64,000 bases of DNA, from positions 1 through 64,000 of the forward strand of contig JANQQK010000008.1 in assembly GCA_028289375.1 (NCBI GenBank), in the 5' to 3' direction. Below, piece after piece: positions 44,166 through 53,690 of this stretch. Origin of the DNA: Phycisphaerae bacterium (GTDB lineage: Bacteria > Planctomycetota > Phycisphaerae > UBA1845). The translations under genes and the position numbers were made by a program. Under the pieces are notes generated by a model. That model was not told the origin of the DNA and ran no database searches. It saw nothing but the letters and a program-made list of their open reading frames with translations. Position 1 is the first letter of the stretch; every line of letters begins with the position of its first letter.

Positions 44166-45841
44166 TGCCCAGCTCGCGCACGATCGTCATCGCACTTCTG
44201 GCTGCTGCGGGCACGCTGCACGCCTCCGACATGCGCTTCACCGAAATCGCCACACAAGCCGGCGTCGACTTCACCATGACCTGCGGCGGAACACCTTCGA
44301 AACACATCCTCGAGGTCGACGGCGGCGGTGTTGCCCTCTTCGACTTTGACAACGACGACGACCTCGACCTCTTCTTCGCAAACGGTGCAACGATCGACGA
44401 TCCCGAGAATGGCCCCGGCAGCCGACTTTACGCCAACGACGGCAAGGGGCGATTCACCGACGTCACAAAAAAGCACGGCATCAACGTCAAACGCTGGGCG
44501 ATGGGCGTTGCCGTCGGCGACATCGACAACGACGGCGACGATGACATCTTCATCACCTGCTATGGCCCCAACATCCTGCTCAGAAATGACACATCCAAGG
44601 GCAAAGGTGCATTCGTCGACATCTCAAAACGCGCAGGCGTCGACGACGATCGCTGGGCCACCAGCGCCGCCTTCGGCGACATCGACGGCGACAGCGACCT
44701 CGACCTCTACGTCGTCAACTACCTCGAGTTCGACCACAAGAACCCACCCAGCCGCGAAGGCGTCAACTACAAGGGCGTCCCGGTCATGGCAGGCCCGCAC
44801 GGTCTCAAACCGCAGCAGGACATTCTCTACCGCAACAATGGCGACGGCTCCTTCACCGACATCACCAAACCGTCCGGCTGCCTCGTCGACGAACCCGGCT
44901 ATGGCCTGGTCACGCTCATGCTCGACTTCAACGGCGACAACAAGCAGGACATATTGGTCGGCAACGACTCGACCGAGAACTTTCTGTTTGAAAACAAGGG
45001 CGACGGCACCTTCGAAAACATCGGACAATTCTCCGGCATCGCCTCGAACATGGACGGCAGCAACCAAGCCACCATGGGCATCGGCGTCGGCGACATCAAC
45101 GGCAACGGCCACCCCGACACCATCGTCACCAGTTTCTCAAGCGACACCAACACGATCCACCTCAACCTCGGTGATGGCTTCTTCGAGGACCGCACCGCCC
45201 AGTTTGGCCTTGGTTTGATCACACGACCCTACCTCAACTGGGCCTGCGTCTTCTACGACTTCGACAACGACGCCGACGAAGACTTGTTCATTTCGTCAGG
45301 CCACGTCTACCCGGAAGCAGCAACGGCCAAAATCGACTCCGAATACGAACAGGAACAATTGCTCTTCGAACGCGTCGCGGGAACCCGCTTCAAACGCGTC
45401 TCCAACGCCGGCCCAATCGTGACCGAGAAGCTAAAGGGGCGATCCGCAACGTTCGGCGACATCGACAACGACGGCGATGTCGACATCGTCCTGACCCAGC
45501 TCAACGGACCGGTCAAGATCTACCGCAACGACACATCCAACAGAAACATGCTCGCCGTCGAAACACGGCAACCCGGCGGCAACCACCGCGCCTACGGCGC
45601 CACCGTCGAACTTCATGCCCACGACGCGAGGCAGATTCGCTGGATTCACGGCGGTGGCAGCTATCAGTCCGTCAGCGCCCCGATCGCCTACTTTGGACGC
45701 GGCAGCAGACCGACAAACGACGCCACCCTCAGGATCACCTGGCCAAACGGTGACAAACAGGAAATCAAAAGCGCTCCCAATCAAGGAAGATTGATCATCA
45801 CGCGCGGCCAGGACAACGTCGTGGTTCGCCCGTTCAACTAA
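44162..45841 (+). CDS. CRTAC1 family protein (FG-GAP/VCBS propeller with ASPIC/UnbV end)
   Basis: A 559-residue exported protein (signal IVIALLAAAGTLHA). Repeated FG-GAP/VCBS units with calcium loops fill the middle, such as ALFDFDNDDDLDLFFANG, VAVGDIDNDGDDDIFITC and FGDIDGDSDLDLYVVNY, suggesting a seven-bladed beta-propeller. The C-terminal 100 residues match ASPIC/UnbV (MLAVETRQPGGNHRAYGATV, IRWIHGGGSYQS). Such proteins are common and abundant in Planctomycetes but of unknown function. It is translationally coupled to the TPR gene and 9 bases from a lipoprotein gene. Confidence 0.92.
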   Translation: MMPSSRTIVIALLAAAGTLHASDMRFTEIATQAGVDFTMTCGGTPSKHILEVDGGGVALFDFDNDDDLDLFFANGATIDDPENGPGSRLYANDGKGRFTDVTKKHGINVKRWAMGVAVGDIDNDGDDDIFITCYGPNILLRNDTSKGKGAFVDISKRAGVDDDRWATSAAFGDIDGDSDLDLYVVNYLEFDHKNPPSREGVNYKGVPVMAGPHGLKPQQDILYRNNGDGSFTDITKPSGCLVDEPGYGLVTLMLDFNGDNKQDILVGNDSTENFLFENKGDGTFENIGQFSGIASNMDGSNQATMGIGVGDINGNGHPDTIVTSFSSDTNTIHLNLGDGFFEDRTAQFGLGLITRPYLNWACVFYDFDNDADEDLFISSGHVYPEAATAKIDSEYEQEQLLFERVAGTRFKRVSNAGPIVTEKLKGRSATFGDIDNDGDVDIVLTQLNGPVKIYRNDTSNRNMLAVETRQPGGNHRAYGATVELHAHDARQIRWIHGGGSYQSVSAPIAYFGRGSRPTNDATLRITWPNGDKQEIKSAPNQGRLIITRGQDNVVVRPFN

Positions 45842-45850
45842 GACACACCC

Positions 45851-46381
45851 ATGCCCGCGAAAACCATGCCCAAACTGCTCACGATGCTGTGTTGCATCGC
45901 CACGATAACCGCCGGCTGCTCCACCAGGCCCTCAGTCCGAATCTTCGAGCCCCAGTCGGAGACACTGTCCGCAAACACAACCACATCCGCCCCACGCGTC
46001 GCATTTGCGACGCGCAACGATTCAACCCAGATCGTCATCGACTGCCCCCTTCCAGGATCGCAGCACGGCAAACCATATAGCTCGATCTACATGGTGCTCC
46101 CAACCCTCGATGGCCGATTCGACTTTGCAAACCGAACCATACGCGGTCTCTACGTTCAGCACAGCGGCCCCCGCGCAGGATGGACACGCATCGCCAGCGG
46201 TTTCGTCGAATGGTCTCCGCCCACGCTTGGCCTCGGCTCGCACACCGCCGCGTTCAACATCCGCACGGCAGACACCACCCACGTCACTGGCACCTTCAAA
46301 GCCCTCCGCGACGAGCGCCGCGTCCGCCAGTTCGAACGGCGTCATGCTGACTACATCACCGCGCTCACCGCCGCCCCATAA
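45851..46381 (+). CDS. Lipoprotein, no recognised family
   Basis: A 176-residue protein with a lipoprotein signal peptide: LLTMLCCIATITAGC, with the acylated Cys near residue 23. The mature part is beta-rich (GRFDFANRTIRGLYVQHSG, THVTGTFKALRDERRVRQFE) and ends in a helix. It starts 9 bases after the CRTAC1 stop, so it is likely the last gene of the run beginning at 39585. Two further start codons are close (45851 and 45866). No domain recognised. Confidence 0.72.
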   Translation: MPAKTMPKLLTMLCCIATITAGCSTRPSVRIFEPQSETLSANTTTSAPRVAFATRNDSTQIVIDCPLPGSQHGKPYSSIYMVLPTLDGRFDFANRTIRGLYVQHSGPRAGWTRIASGFVEWSPPTLGLGSHTAAFNIRTADTTHVTGTFKALRDERRVRQFERRHADYITALTAAP

Positions 46382-46523
46382 CCCCGTCGACCCCGCGCTC
46401 CGATAGATTCGTGCATCCCGTCCCCATCGAACCGACGCTCATCCGCGGGCAAACCCTCGTTGAAGCCCACCCAACCACGGGTCGATGCTGGTTGCGTCAG
46501 GATGCAAAACCGGAGCGATGATC

Positions 46524-47459
46524 ATGTGCGCCGACATCAACGAACAACTTATCGGAGCCAAGAAACGCCTCGAGCAGCAGCGCTCCGCCAAGCACAAGTC
46601 CGTGCAGATGCAGGACCAACTCAAGCAACAAACCTACAAGATGCAGTACGCAGAACTCGCCATCGAGGAACTGAAGCAGCACATCAACACCTTGGAATCC
46701 CTGACACTCACCAGCCTGTTCAGCACCCTCACCGGTACGAAGAATGAGAAGCTCAAGGAAGCGCAGGACCGCCTGAGAATCGCCGAGCAGGAGTTCGCCG
46801 ACCACGCCCGCACTGTCACCAAACTGCAATCCGAATTCCAGCGGTTCACCACCATCGCCGACAACGCAGACGACGCCGGAACCCAATACGACCAGCTATT
46901 GCAGCAAAAACAGAAAGTACTGCTCGACGGCGATGACGGGCCAGCCGCCGAACTCAAACGCGTCGTCGATCAGTCCGCGAGCCTGAAGGAACAACTCCGC
47001 CTGCTCAACCGCTGCCTCGAAACCGGGCGCGAGTTGCTCAACAGCATCAGCAGCCTCAACAAAGCCGTCGACCGCGCGCGCAACCGAAACATCAATTCCC
47101 GAGGCACTATGGGACTCGGCTCGCTCTACAACCACGCCCAGCAAAAGTCGACCACCCCGGTCGTCACCCGCGCACGCGATGGCATCGAAAAACTCCGCCA
47201 ATGCATCGACCAGCTCGACCTGTCAGCCGGCACGCCCAATGACCTGGAAGTGGCCGAAAAAGCCCCGAACCTCGAACCGCTCGTCGTCGAACTGCACGAC
47301 GGCTGGATTCACTCCGTCGTCGACAGCTACACCGCCACCCACGGCATCGAAGATTGCGTCCGCAGCGTGCTCAACGCCATCGACGACAAACGCGAGGAAG
47401 TCGAAAAGCAGGCCGGCCAGACGGAAAAGCAGCGCCGCCAGATCATCGAAACGGCATAG
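46524..47459 (+). CDS. Coiled-coil protein, no recognised family
   Basis: A 311-residue protein beginning MCADINEQLIGAKKRLEQQR. ATG 46524 has CCGGAGCGATGATC upstream; 46518 and 46485 are alternatives. If 46485 were used, MLVASGC would read as an odd, very short lipobox. Long heptad-rich helices cover residues 8-110 and 140-180, with a final helix KREEVEKQAGQTEKQRRQII. There is no signal peptide with the chosen start. It stands between the CRTAC1 run and the convergent transporter gene. Function unknown. Confidence 0.65.
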   Translation: MCADINEQLIGAKKRLEQQRSAKHKSVQMQDQLKQQTYKMQYAELAIEELKQHINTLESLTLTSLFSTLTGTKNEKLKEAQDRLRIAEQEFADHARTVTKLQSEFQRFTTIADNADDAGTQYDQLLQQKQKVLLDGDDGPAAELKRVVDQSASLKEQLRLLNRCLETGRELLNSISSLNKAVDRARNRNINSRGTMGLGSLYNHAQQKSTTPVVTRARDGIEKLRQCIDQLDLSAGTPNDLEVAEKAPNLEPLVVELHDGWIHSVVDSYTATHGIEDCVRSVLNAIDDKREEVEKQAGQTEKQRRQIIETA

Positions 47460-47486
47460 AAGCACTCGCCTGAAGACTTCCAACCA

Positions 47487-49166
47487 TCAGACATCCATAT
47501 CCGCCCACTTCCGCGACATCCGCCCGAAGATGAACAACGCAATCGCCGACACAACACCAACCGCAATAAACGGGTACCACACGTTGTGCGGCTGATACTG
47601 GTCCCACAGCAGTTGTGTCGCCTGAACCGCATCCATGCCCATGCGTTCCTGCAGCGCCACGAACGATTCTGAACGACTCACGCCCGCAGCCTCCGCAAGC
47701 GTCTTCATCTCGCCATCCCAGCTCTTGTTCAGATGCTCGGCAATGTACTTCTGCGCAAGAATGGCCTTCTCTCCGAACTTCCCATACGCCCAGCCAGCCA
47801 GGACAGCCCCCACTCCCTGCCCCATCGCGATCGGCAGATTCACATAACCCAGATAGAGTCCCTTCTTGCCCTCCGGTGCGATCAGCGCGAAATACTCATT
47901 CTTCTTCGGACCCGTCAACATTTCGCCAAACGAGAAGAACATCAGGCCCAAAGCAAACAGAAACGCCGACGTCGTCCAACCCGCCACAAACACGCCCATC
48001 GTCGCGCAGATCATGCCACCCAGCATGCACGTCAGCCGCCGCACATTCGCGACCGCATGCCCCACGATCGAAACGAACAACATCACCATGAACGCATTGA
48101 TATTCAGCAAGTGCTCCTGCGAAATCTGCACCCCACGATCCGTCGTCTCCACGAACCGATCACGAATCCACGTCGGGAAGTTGTCCAGAATCGCAACCAC
48201 CCTGCTGCTGTCCACCCAGTCCACGATGAAGTTCGGATGCAGATCCCAGATCTGATACATCATCATCCAGAAGCCGGCGAGAATGACGATGAGCGCAGGC
48301 AAACGAAGCTGCCATTGAAATTGCCCGCCCTCCAGCCACGTCATGAACACCAAGCCGACCGCAAAGACAAGCCAATAACCCCAATGACCATCCACCCACG
48401 GACCCCAGTGACAAACGAGCGCCCCGGCACTCACCAAGGCGCCAACCGCGAACGCCGCGGGACGAATCCGCCCCCCAACGAACCAGTAAGGCCAAATGTT
48501 CGCAATCGTGACGCTGAACACCTTCACGAAACTGTGCGACGTATCCGACCCCGATGAATAATCCTTGTACGTGAACAGCATCAGGTAATTCAGCGATACG
48601 ATCCCCGCACACCCATAAAAGACCCAAGGCCAACTCCACCCCTTCAACGTATGCGCCAAGAACGGACCGATGAACGCCCCGATGTTCACCAACTGATAGA
48701 ACAGCGACCACCCCAGCGACGAATTCTCCTTGTGCAGCGTTTGTGCAATCGTGCCTTGAATGCCCGGCTTGAAGATGGCCGTTCCCGCAGCCAGCGTCAG
48801 TGCACCGATGAAGAATCCGGCGTACGTCGTCTGCGTCGCCATCAGCACGTACCCGATGATCTTGATCGTGATCGACACGAAGATCGTCAGCTTGTACCCA
48901 TACCGATCCGCGTAACCACCGGTGAAGATCGGAAGCAGCGACTGCATCACCGCCCAGCCGGCGTAAATCGATCCCTTCTGTGCCGCCGAGAAGTGCAACC
49001 CACCAGGCTCATCCGCCTGCATGATGTAAATCGGAACCACCACGCGCATCCCGTAGTACGCCAAACGCTCCCACATCTCCATGATGTTGAGCATCCAGAA
49101 CGCGACGGGAAAACTTCCCAATCCCGAGGAATTGGAATTTTGCGGAACGCTCGATGGTTCACTCAT
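47487..49166 (-). CDS. MFS transporter of the POT/PTR (proton-dependent oligopeptide) type
   Basis: A 559-residue protein from ATG 49166 with about 12-14 membrane helices. The first helix region has NIMEMWERLAYYGMRVVVPI, matching the ExxERFxYYG signature of POT transporters. IFKPGIQGTIAQTLHKENSS and the FYQLVNIGAFIGP helix (POT motif 'FYxxINxG') also fit. A long central hydrophilic part and a C-terminal tail with AAGVSRSESFVALQERMGMD are unusual. It would import di/tripeptides or related small molecules with protons. AAAGGACGAGCC precedes the start. Confidence 0.85.
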   Translation of the reverse strand: MSEPSSVPQNSNSSGLGSFPVAFWMLNIMEMWERLAYYGMRVVVPIYIMQADEPGGLHFSAAQKGSIYAGWAVMQSLLPIFTGGYADRYGYKLTIFVSITIKIIGYVLMATQTTYAGFFIGALTLAAGTAIFKPGIQGTIAQTLHKENSSLGWSLFYQLVNIGAFIGPFLAHTLKGWSWPWVFYGCAGIVSLNYLMLFTYKDYSSGSDTSHSFVKVFSVTIANIWPYWFVGGRIRPAAFAVGALVSAGALVCHWGPWVDGHWGYWLVFAVGLVFMTWLEGGQFQWQLRLPALIVILAGFWMMMYQIWDLHPNFIVDWVDSSRVVAILDNFPTWIRDRFVETTDRGVQISQEHLLNINAFMVMLFVSIVGHAVANVRRLTCMLGGMICATMGVFVAGWTTSAFLFALGLMFFSFGEMLTGPKKNEYFALIAPEGKKGLYLGYVNLPIAMGQGVGAVLAGWAYGKFGEKAILAQKYIAEHLNKSWDGEMKTLAEAAGVSRSESFVALQERMGMDAVQATQLLWDQYQPHNVWYPFIAVGVVSAIALFIFGRMSRKWADMDV

Positions 49167-49392
49167 CAGACAGGCTCGTCCTTTCGTGACGATGGCTCGC
49201 GGGTTCAACCAAACGCGCCCCGCCAAACCATCCTCCGATTCGTTCGGATCGTTCATCACGGGACGTCGCGGGCCGAGTCTAGCAACGACCGTTCAGTTTT
49301 CCAAGGCAGCCGAAGATTCGATCGCCCATCCCGAGCGCATCGCTTATCCTCACGGCTGGTAAACGCGCAAACGCAGACAGCGAGCCGACATC

Positions 49393-51756
49393 ATGCCCAA
49401 CATCATCACCCGCTACACGAAATGGCTGCACACGCAATGGCCAGCCGGCACCGTCGAAAAACTCCCCGAAGTGCGCGAAGACGGATCAACCAACGTCCCC
49501 GGCATCTACGTCACCGGCGACCTCACCGGCATCCCACTGCTCAAGTTCTCAGCAGACACCGGCGCCCGCGCCATTCAGACAATCGTGAAAGACAAGGACT
49601 TCCAGAACCTCCGACAGCAATCCCATGACGACACCAAAGACGTCGTCATCATCGGCGGCGGCGTCTCCGGCATGGCCGCCGCCCTCGAAGCCAGCAAGAA
49701 CAACCTCGACTTCGTCCTTCTCGAAGCCAGCGAACCCTTCTCCACCATCGTCAACTTTCCCAAAGCCAAACCCATCTTCACCTACCCGACCGACATGACC
49801 CCCGCCGGCGACCTCCAGTTCACCGCCGAAGTCAAGGAACCCCTCGTCGACGAACTCCGTGAGCAAACTCTCGACAAGGGCATCGAACCGGTCAACGCCC
49901 GCGCCGAAAGCATCAAACGCAAAGGCAAGCTCTTCGAAGTCGTCATCGCAAACGGCGAAAATATCCTCACCCGCCGCGTCATCGTCGCCATAGGCCGATC
50001 GGGCAACTTCCGCAAACTCGGCGTCCCCGGCGAAGACAAGGACAAAGTCTACAACCGACTCCACGACCCCAAGGATTTCTGCGGACAGAATGTCCTCGTC
50101 GTCGGCGGTGGCGACAGCGCCCTCGAATCCGCCATCGCCCTCGCCCAATGCGGATGCAACGTCACCCTCTCCTACCGCAAACCCGAATTCTCACGCCCAA
50201 AACCCGAGAACGTCGAACGCCTACAGGCACTGCAGGCAGACCCGATGGCCGATGTCGAAATCGACGAACCATCTTCCGAACGCGTCACCACCGCTTCGGG
50301 CACCTTCCTCGGCGAACACCGCAAACCCGGTTCCATCACCCTCGCCCTGCCATCCAACGTCAAACAGATCGACGACGACACTGTCACGCTCATCGGCGGC
50401 GACAAAGCCGAACAGACCATCCCCAACAACGCCGTCTTCGCCATGATCGGCCGCGAGCCGCCCCTCGATTTCTTCCGCCGCAGCGGCATCAACATCAGCG
50501 GCGAATGGCGAACCAGCACCAAGCTCTCCTTCGCCGCCTTCATGGCCTTCTGCGTCTTCCTCTACCACTGGAAGAAGGACATCGGCCTGCCAATCAACAA
50601 GTTCTTCGTCAACCGCGGATGGTTCCCCTACAACGTCTCATCATGGTTCGATCGCCTCGGCGAAGCTGCCAGCGACCCAACCACCCTGCTCTACACGCTC
50701 AAGACATCGATGGCCCAGCCCGGCTTCTACTACACCCTCGCCTACTGCGCCTGCGTCGTCATCTTCGGCATCAAACGCATCAAGCGACGCAAGACCCCAT
50801 ACGTCAAGCTACAAACCATCACCCTCATGATCATCCAGTGCCTGCCCCTCTTCATCCTCCCCGAAATCGTCCTGCCCTACGCCGGACGAAATGGCGCCTT
50901 CGCCGAGGGCACGACACTCGCCCCCATCGCCGACCAACTCTTCGAACGCGACGACGACGTTGGCCACGAACGCGCCTACTGGCGCGCATACGGCCTCATC
51001 CTCGCCTGGCCACTCTTCGTCTTCAACGTCTTCACAGATGCACCGATGTGGGGCTGGCTCATCATCAGCCTCATACAAACCTTCATCCTCATACCCACGA
51101 TGATCTACTTCTGGGGCAAAGGTGCGTACTGCGGATGGGTCTGCTCCTGCGGCGCATTGGCCGAAACCCTCGGCGACGCACACCGCCACAAAATGCCCCA
51201 CGGCCCCTTCTACAACCGACTCAACATGGTCGGCCAAGCCGTCCTCGTCTTCGCCGGCATCCTCTTCATCCTCCGCGTCCTCGGCTGGATCATGCCAGGC
51301 TCCGTCTTCCACAACCTCTTCGATCAACTCTTCAGCAAGATCCCGTTCCTCAACTACAAGTGGTCCGTCGACCTGCTGCTCGCCGGCATCCTCGGCGTCG
51401 GCTGCTACTTCTGGTTCTCAGGCCGCGTCTGGTGCCGCTTCGCCTGCCCACTCGCAGCACTCATGCACATCTACGCCCGCTTCTCACGCTTCCGCATCCT
51501 CGCAGATAAGAAAAAGTGCATCTCCTGCAACGTCTGCACCTCCGTCTGCCACCAGGGCATCGACATCATGAGCTTCGCCAACAAGGGACTGCCCATGGAA
51601 GACCCCGAATGCGTCCGATGCAGCGCCTGCGTGCAGTCATGCCCCACCGGCGTCCTCGAATTCGGACAGATCAACCGACAGACCGGACAGGTCATCAGCC
51701 GCGACAGCCTCGTCGCATCACTCGTTCGCGAACGCGAAGGAGCAAACCCATCATGA
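49393..51756 (+). CDS. Fusion of a thioredoxin-reductase-like flavoprotein with a NapH/CcoG-like iron-sulfur membrane protein
   Basis: A 787-residue protein. The first 75 residues hold a displaced FAD-contact segment (PGIYVTGDLTGIPLLKFS). The FAD Rossmann motif follows (VVIIGGGVSGMAAALEA) and then the NAD(P)H motif NVLVVGGGDSALESAIALAQ, in YpdA/thioredoxin-reductase-like order but without a CxxC redox pair that I can see. From about residue 385 there are six or so membrane helices with YCGWVCSCGALAETLGD and VWCRFACPLAALMHIY, as in NapH/CcoG. Two 4Fe-4S clusters follow (CISCNVCTSVCHQG, CVRCSACVQSCPTG). It could pass electrons from NAD(P)H through the membrane or to quinone. It is coupled to the DUF547 gene by a 4-base overlap. 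Confidence 0.88.
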   Translation: MPNIITRYTKWLHTQWPAGTVEKLPEVREDGSTNVPGIYVTGDLTGIPLLKFSADTGARAIQTIVKDKDFQNLRQQSHDDTKDVVIIGGGVSGMAAALEASKNNLDFVLLEASEPFSTIVNFPKAKPIFTYPTDMTPAGDLQFTAEVKEPLVDELREQTLDKGIEPVNARAESIKRKGKLFEVVIANGENILTRRVIVAIGRSGNFRKLGVPGEDKDKVYNRLHDPKDFCGQNVLVVGGGDSALESAIALAQCGCNVTLSYRKPEFSRPKPENVERLQALQADPMADVEIDEPSSERVTTASGTFLGEHRKPGSITLALPSNVKQIDDDTVTLIGGDKAEQTIPNNAVFAMIGREPPLDFFRRSGINISGEWRTSTKLSFAAFMAFCVFLYHWKKDIGLPINKFFVNRGWFPYNVSSWFDRLGEAASDPTTLLYTLKTSMAQPGFYYTLAYCACVVIFGIKRIKRRKTPYVKLQTITLMIIQCLPLFILPEIVLPYAGRNGAFAEGTTLAPIADQLFERDDDVGHERAYWRAYGLILAWPLFVFNVFTDAPMWGWLIISLIQTFILIPTMIYFWGKGAYCGWVCSCGALAETLGDAHRHKMPHGPFYNRLNMVGQAVLVFAGILFILRVLGWIMPGSVFHNLFDQLFSKIPFLNYKWSVDLLLAGILGVGCYFWFSGRVWCRFACPLAALMHIYARFSRFRILADKKKCISCNVCTSVCHQGIDIMSFANKGLPMEDPECVRCSACVQSCPTGVLEFGQINRQTGQVISRDSLVASLVREREGANPS

Positions 51757-52481
51757 AACCAGCCGCAACGACCACCACAGCCGCCCTGATCATCGGCACA
51801 ACGATCAACACCGCCCACGCCGTCGACCACAGCCAACTCGACGCCATCCTCCGCGCCAACGTCCGCAACGAACGCGTCGACTACGCCAACATCAGAGACA
51901 ACCACAAGTCGACATTGTCCGCATACCTCGACACGCTCGCCAAGGTCGACCCCGCAGACCTCCCCCGCAACGAACAACTCGCCTATTACATCAACCTCTA
52001 CAACGCCACCGTCATCCACACCATCCTCGACCGCTACAATCCCGGCTACTCCGTCTCCGAAGACAACTTCAAAATCTTCGACGAAAAACATTGCCGCACC
52101 GCCACCGCCACCGCCACCTTCAGCCTCAATCACCTCGAAAACAAAATCATCCGCCCCACCTTTAAAGACCCCCGCATCCACGCCGCCCTCAACTGCGCCG
52201 CCGCCTCCTGCCCACCGATTCACAATCGCGCATTCACCAGCGCAACGCTAGACGCCACCCTAACGCACCTCATGCGAGCGTTCGTCAACGACGCGTCGCG
52301 AAACACGATCGACATGAAGTCACGCACGCTCACACTCAGCAAAATCTTCGAATGGTACGCCGTCGATTTCGGCGACAAGAAAGGCCTCGCCAAGTACGTC
52401 AACCAATACACCGACAAGGACGTCAGCAGTTACACCGTCACGTTTCAGGATTATTCCTGGAAACTCAACGACACAATGTAA
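51753..52481 (+). CDS. Secreted DUF547 protein
   Basis: A 242-residue protein from ATG 51753 (GAAGGAGCAAACCC upstream), overlapping the redox fusion gene. The signal peptide is TTAALIIGTTINTAHA. The DUF547 core is clear: RNERVDYANIRDN, YYINLYNATVIHTILD, and ALNCAAASCPPIHNRAF with the family's conserved Cys pair, then FEWYAVDFG. DUF547 has no established biochemical role, although the conserved Cys/His have suggested a peptidase-like or redox fold. Coupling to a redox membrane protein favours a thiol-linked role; this is inference. Confidence 0.88.
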   Translation: MKPAATTTTAALIIGTTINTAHAVDHSQLDAILRANVRNERVDYANIRDNHKSTLSAYLDTLAKVDPADLPRNEQLAYYINLYNATVIHTILDRYNPGYSVSEDNFKIFDEKHCRTATATATFSLNHLENKIIRPTFKDPRIHAALNCAAASCPPIHNRAFTSATLDATLTHLMRAFVNDASRNTIDMKSRTLTLSKIFEWYAVDFGDKKGLAKYVNQYTDKDVSSYTVTFQDYSWKLNDTM

Positions 52482-52556
52482 CAAACACGTTTTCACTTTC
52501 GTCGCGACGGCAAATCCAATATCATCGTTCTGTCGCAGCCAAAGGAGACGTGGCCC

Positions 52557-53555
52557 ATGCGTATCCCACATCTCATCCGTTCAGCCTGCCTGCTGACAGC
52601 GCTTCCCCTACAGATTGCATTCGCCGATCCCCCGACCGTCGACCACGCTGCGTTCGACAAAATCCTCAAGGAAAACGTCCACGGCGACCGCGTCGACTAC
52701 CTCAACATCCGCGCCAACCACTGGCGCGAGTTCTACGACTACTTCGATCACATCCGCAGCATTGACCCCAGATCCCTCGAACGCGACGAACGCCTCGCCC
52801 TTTACATCAACCTGTACAACGCCAGCATCATCAGAACGGTCATGGAGGAGTATTTCGAGGGATACCATTTCCATACTGACTACAGAATGGTTCCGCGCGC
52901 AAGAGAGATCGAACCGGCTGAATCAGAGCGGCGGATGTACACACAGCCGCGGTTCTACCCGGGCTTCATCACGCAGGACTCCATGTCCACGTTCCCGGAA
53001 TTCCGCACCCTCATCACCCTCGGCGAATTCATCGAACCCCGCGCCCACGCCGCCCTCTGCGACGCCAACCGCACATCACCGAGGCTGCGCAACCACGCAT
53101 ACACCGGCGACAAGATCCACGACCAACTCAACGACGCCATGCGCGACTTCCTCAACGATCCCAAACGCAACCGCATCGACACCCACATAGGCCAAGCCCG
53201 CCTCAACCCCCTCTTCAAGAAGCACAAACGCCAGTTCGGCTCAGACGAGGACTTCCGCTACTTCATCAGCCACTTCTCCGGCATCAATGTTTCCGTCCAC
53301 AACATCACCTACCTGAAAGCAGACGACCGCCTCAACTTCATCCCGCCCCGCGACGGCGAATGGATCACAGCAACCCGTCAGGTCGAATACTTCCAAAAAC
53401 CCGGCGGCACCGCGTCGATCTGGGAAATCCCACGTTTCACTGTGCTGTTCGTCCTCGGCCGCGACGGCAACCTGATCCAGGTCTATAACCCCCGTTCGAA
53501 CGACGCCGTCTGGATCACGGCCGAGCACACCCGACCGACAAAATGGACGCCATAA
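52557..53555 (+). CDS. Second, diverged secreted DUF547 paralogue
   Basis: A 332-residue protein from ATG 52557 (AAAGGAGACGTGGCCC upstream) with signal peptide SACLLTALPLQIAFA. It shares HGDRVDYLNIRANHW and LALYINLYNASIIRTVMEEY with its neighbour. Where the first copy has NCAAASCPP, this one reads LCDANRTSPRLRNHAY, so the paired-Cys motif is lost. It has about 90 extra residues, including a C-terminal segment (WEIPRFTVLFVLGRDGNLIQ). The 75-base gap from the first copy allows an own promoter. A duplicated and specialised or inactive copy is likely. Confidence 0.82.
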   Translation: MRIPHLIRSACLLTALPLQIAFADPPTVDHAAFDKILKENVHGDRVDYLNIRANHWREFYDYFDHIRSIDPRSLERDERLALYINLYNASIIRTVMEEYFEGYHFHTDYRMVPRAREIEPAESERRMYTQPRFYPGFITQDSMSTFPEFRTLITLGEFIEPRAHAALCDANRTSPRLRNHAYTGDKIHDQLNDAMRDFLNDPKRNRIDTHIGQARLNPLFKKHKRQFGSDEDFRYFISHFSGINVSVHNITYLKADDRLNFIPPRDGEWITATRQVEYFQKPGGTASIWEIPRFTVLFVLGRDGNLIQVYNPRSNDAVWITAEHTRPTKWTP

Positions 53556-53690
53556 TCCACCCGCCTTGTTGCAGCGCCTGCATTTCATGAACGCAAGCAT
53601 GATGACGTCACCGCAACCACTGCATCAAGTCGCCCACTGCCAGACAATAGCAACTGTCCGGTCCTGACGTGGAAGCATGACGATTCACCA

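Noticed and set aside
50148-51509. 453-residue plus-strand ORF rich in Arg, His and Pro
   Set aside because: Out-of-frame shadow of the flavoprotein-NapH fusion; composition is an artefact of high GC.
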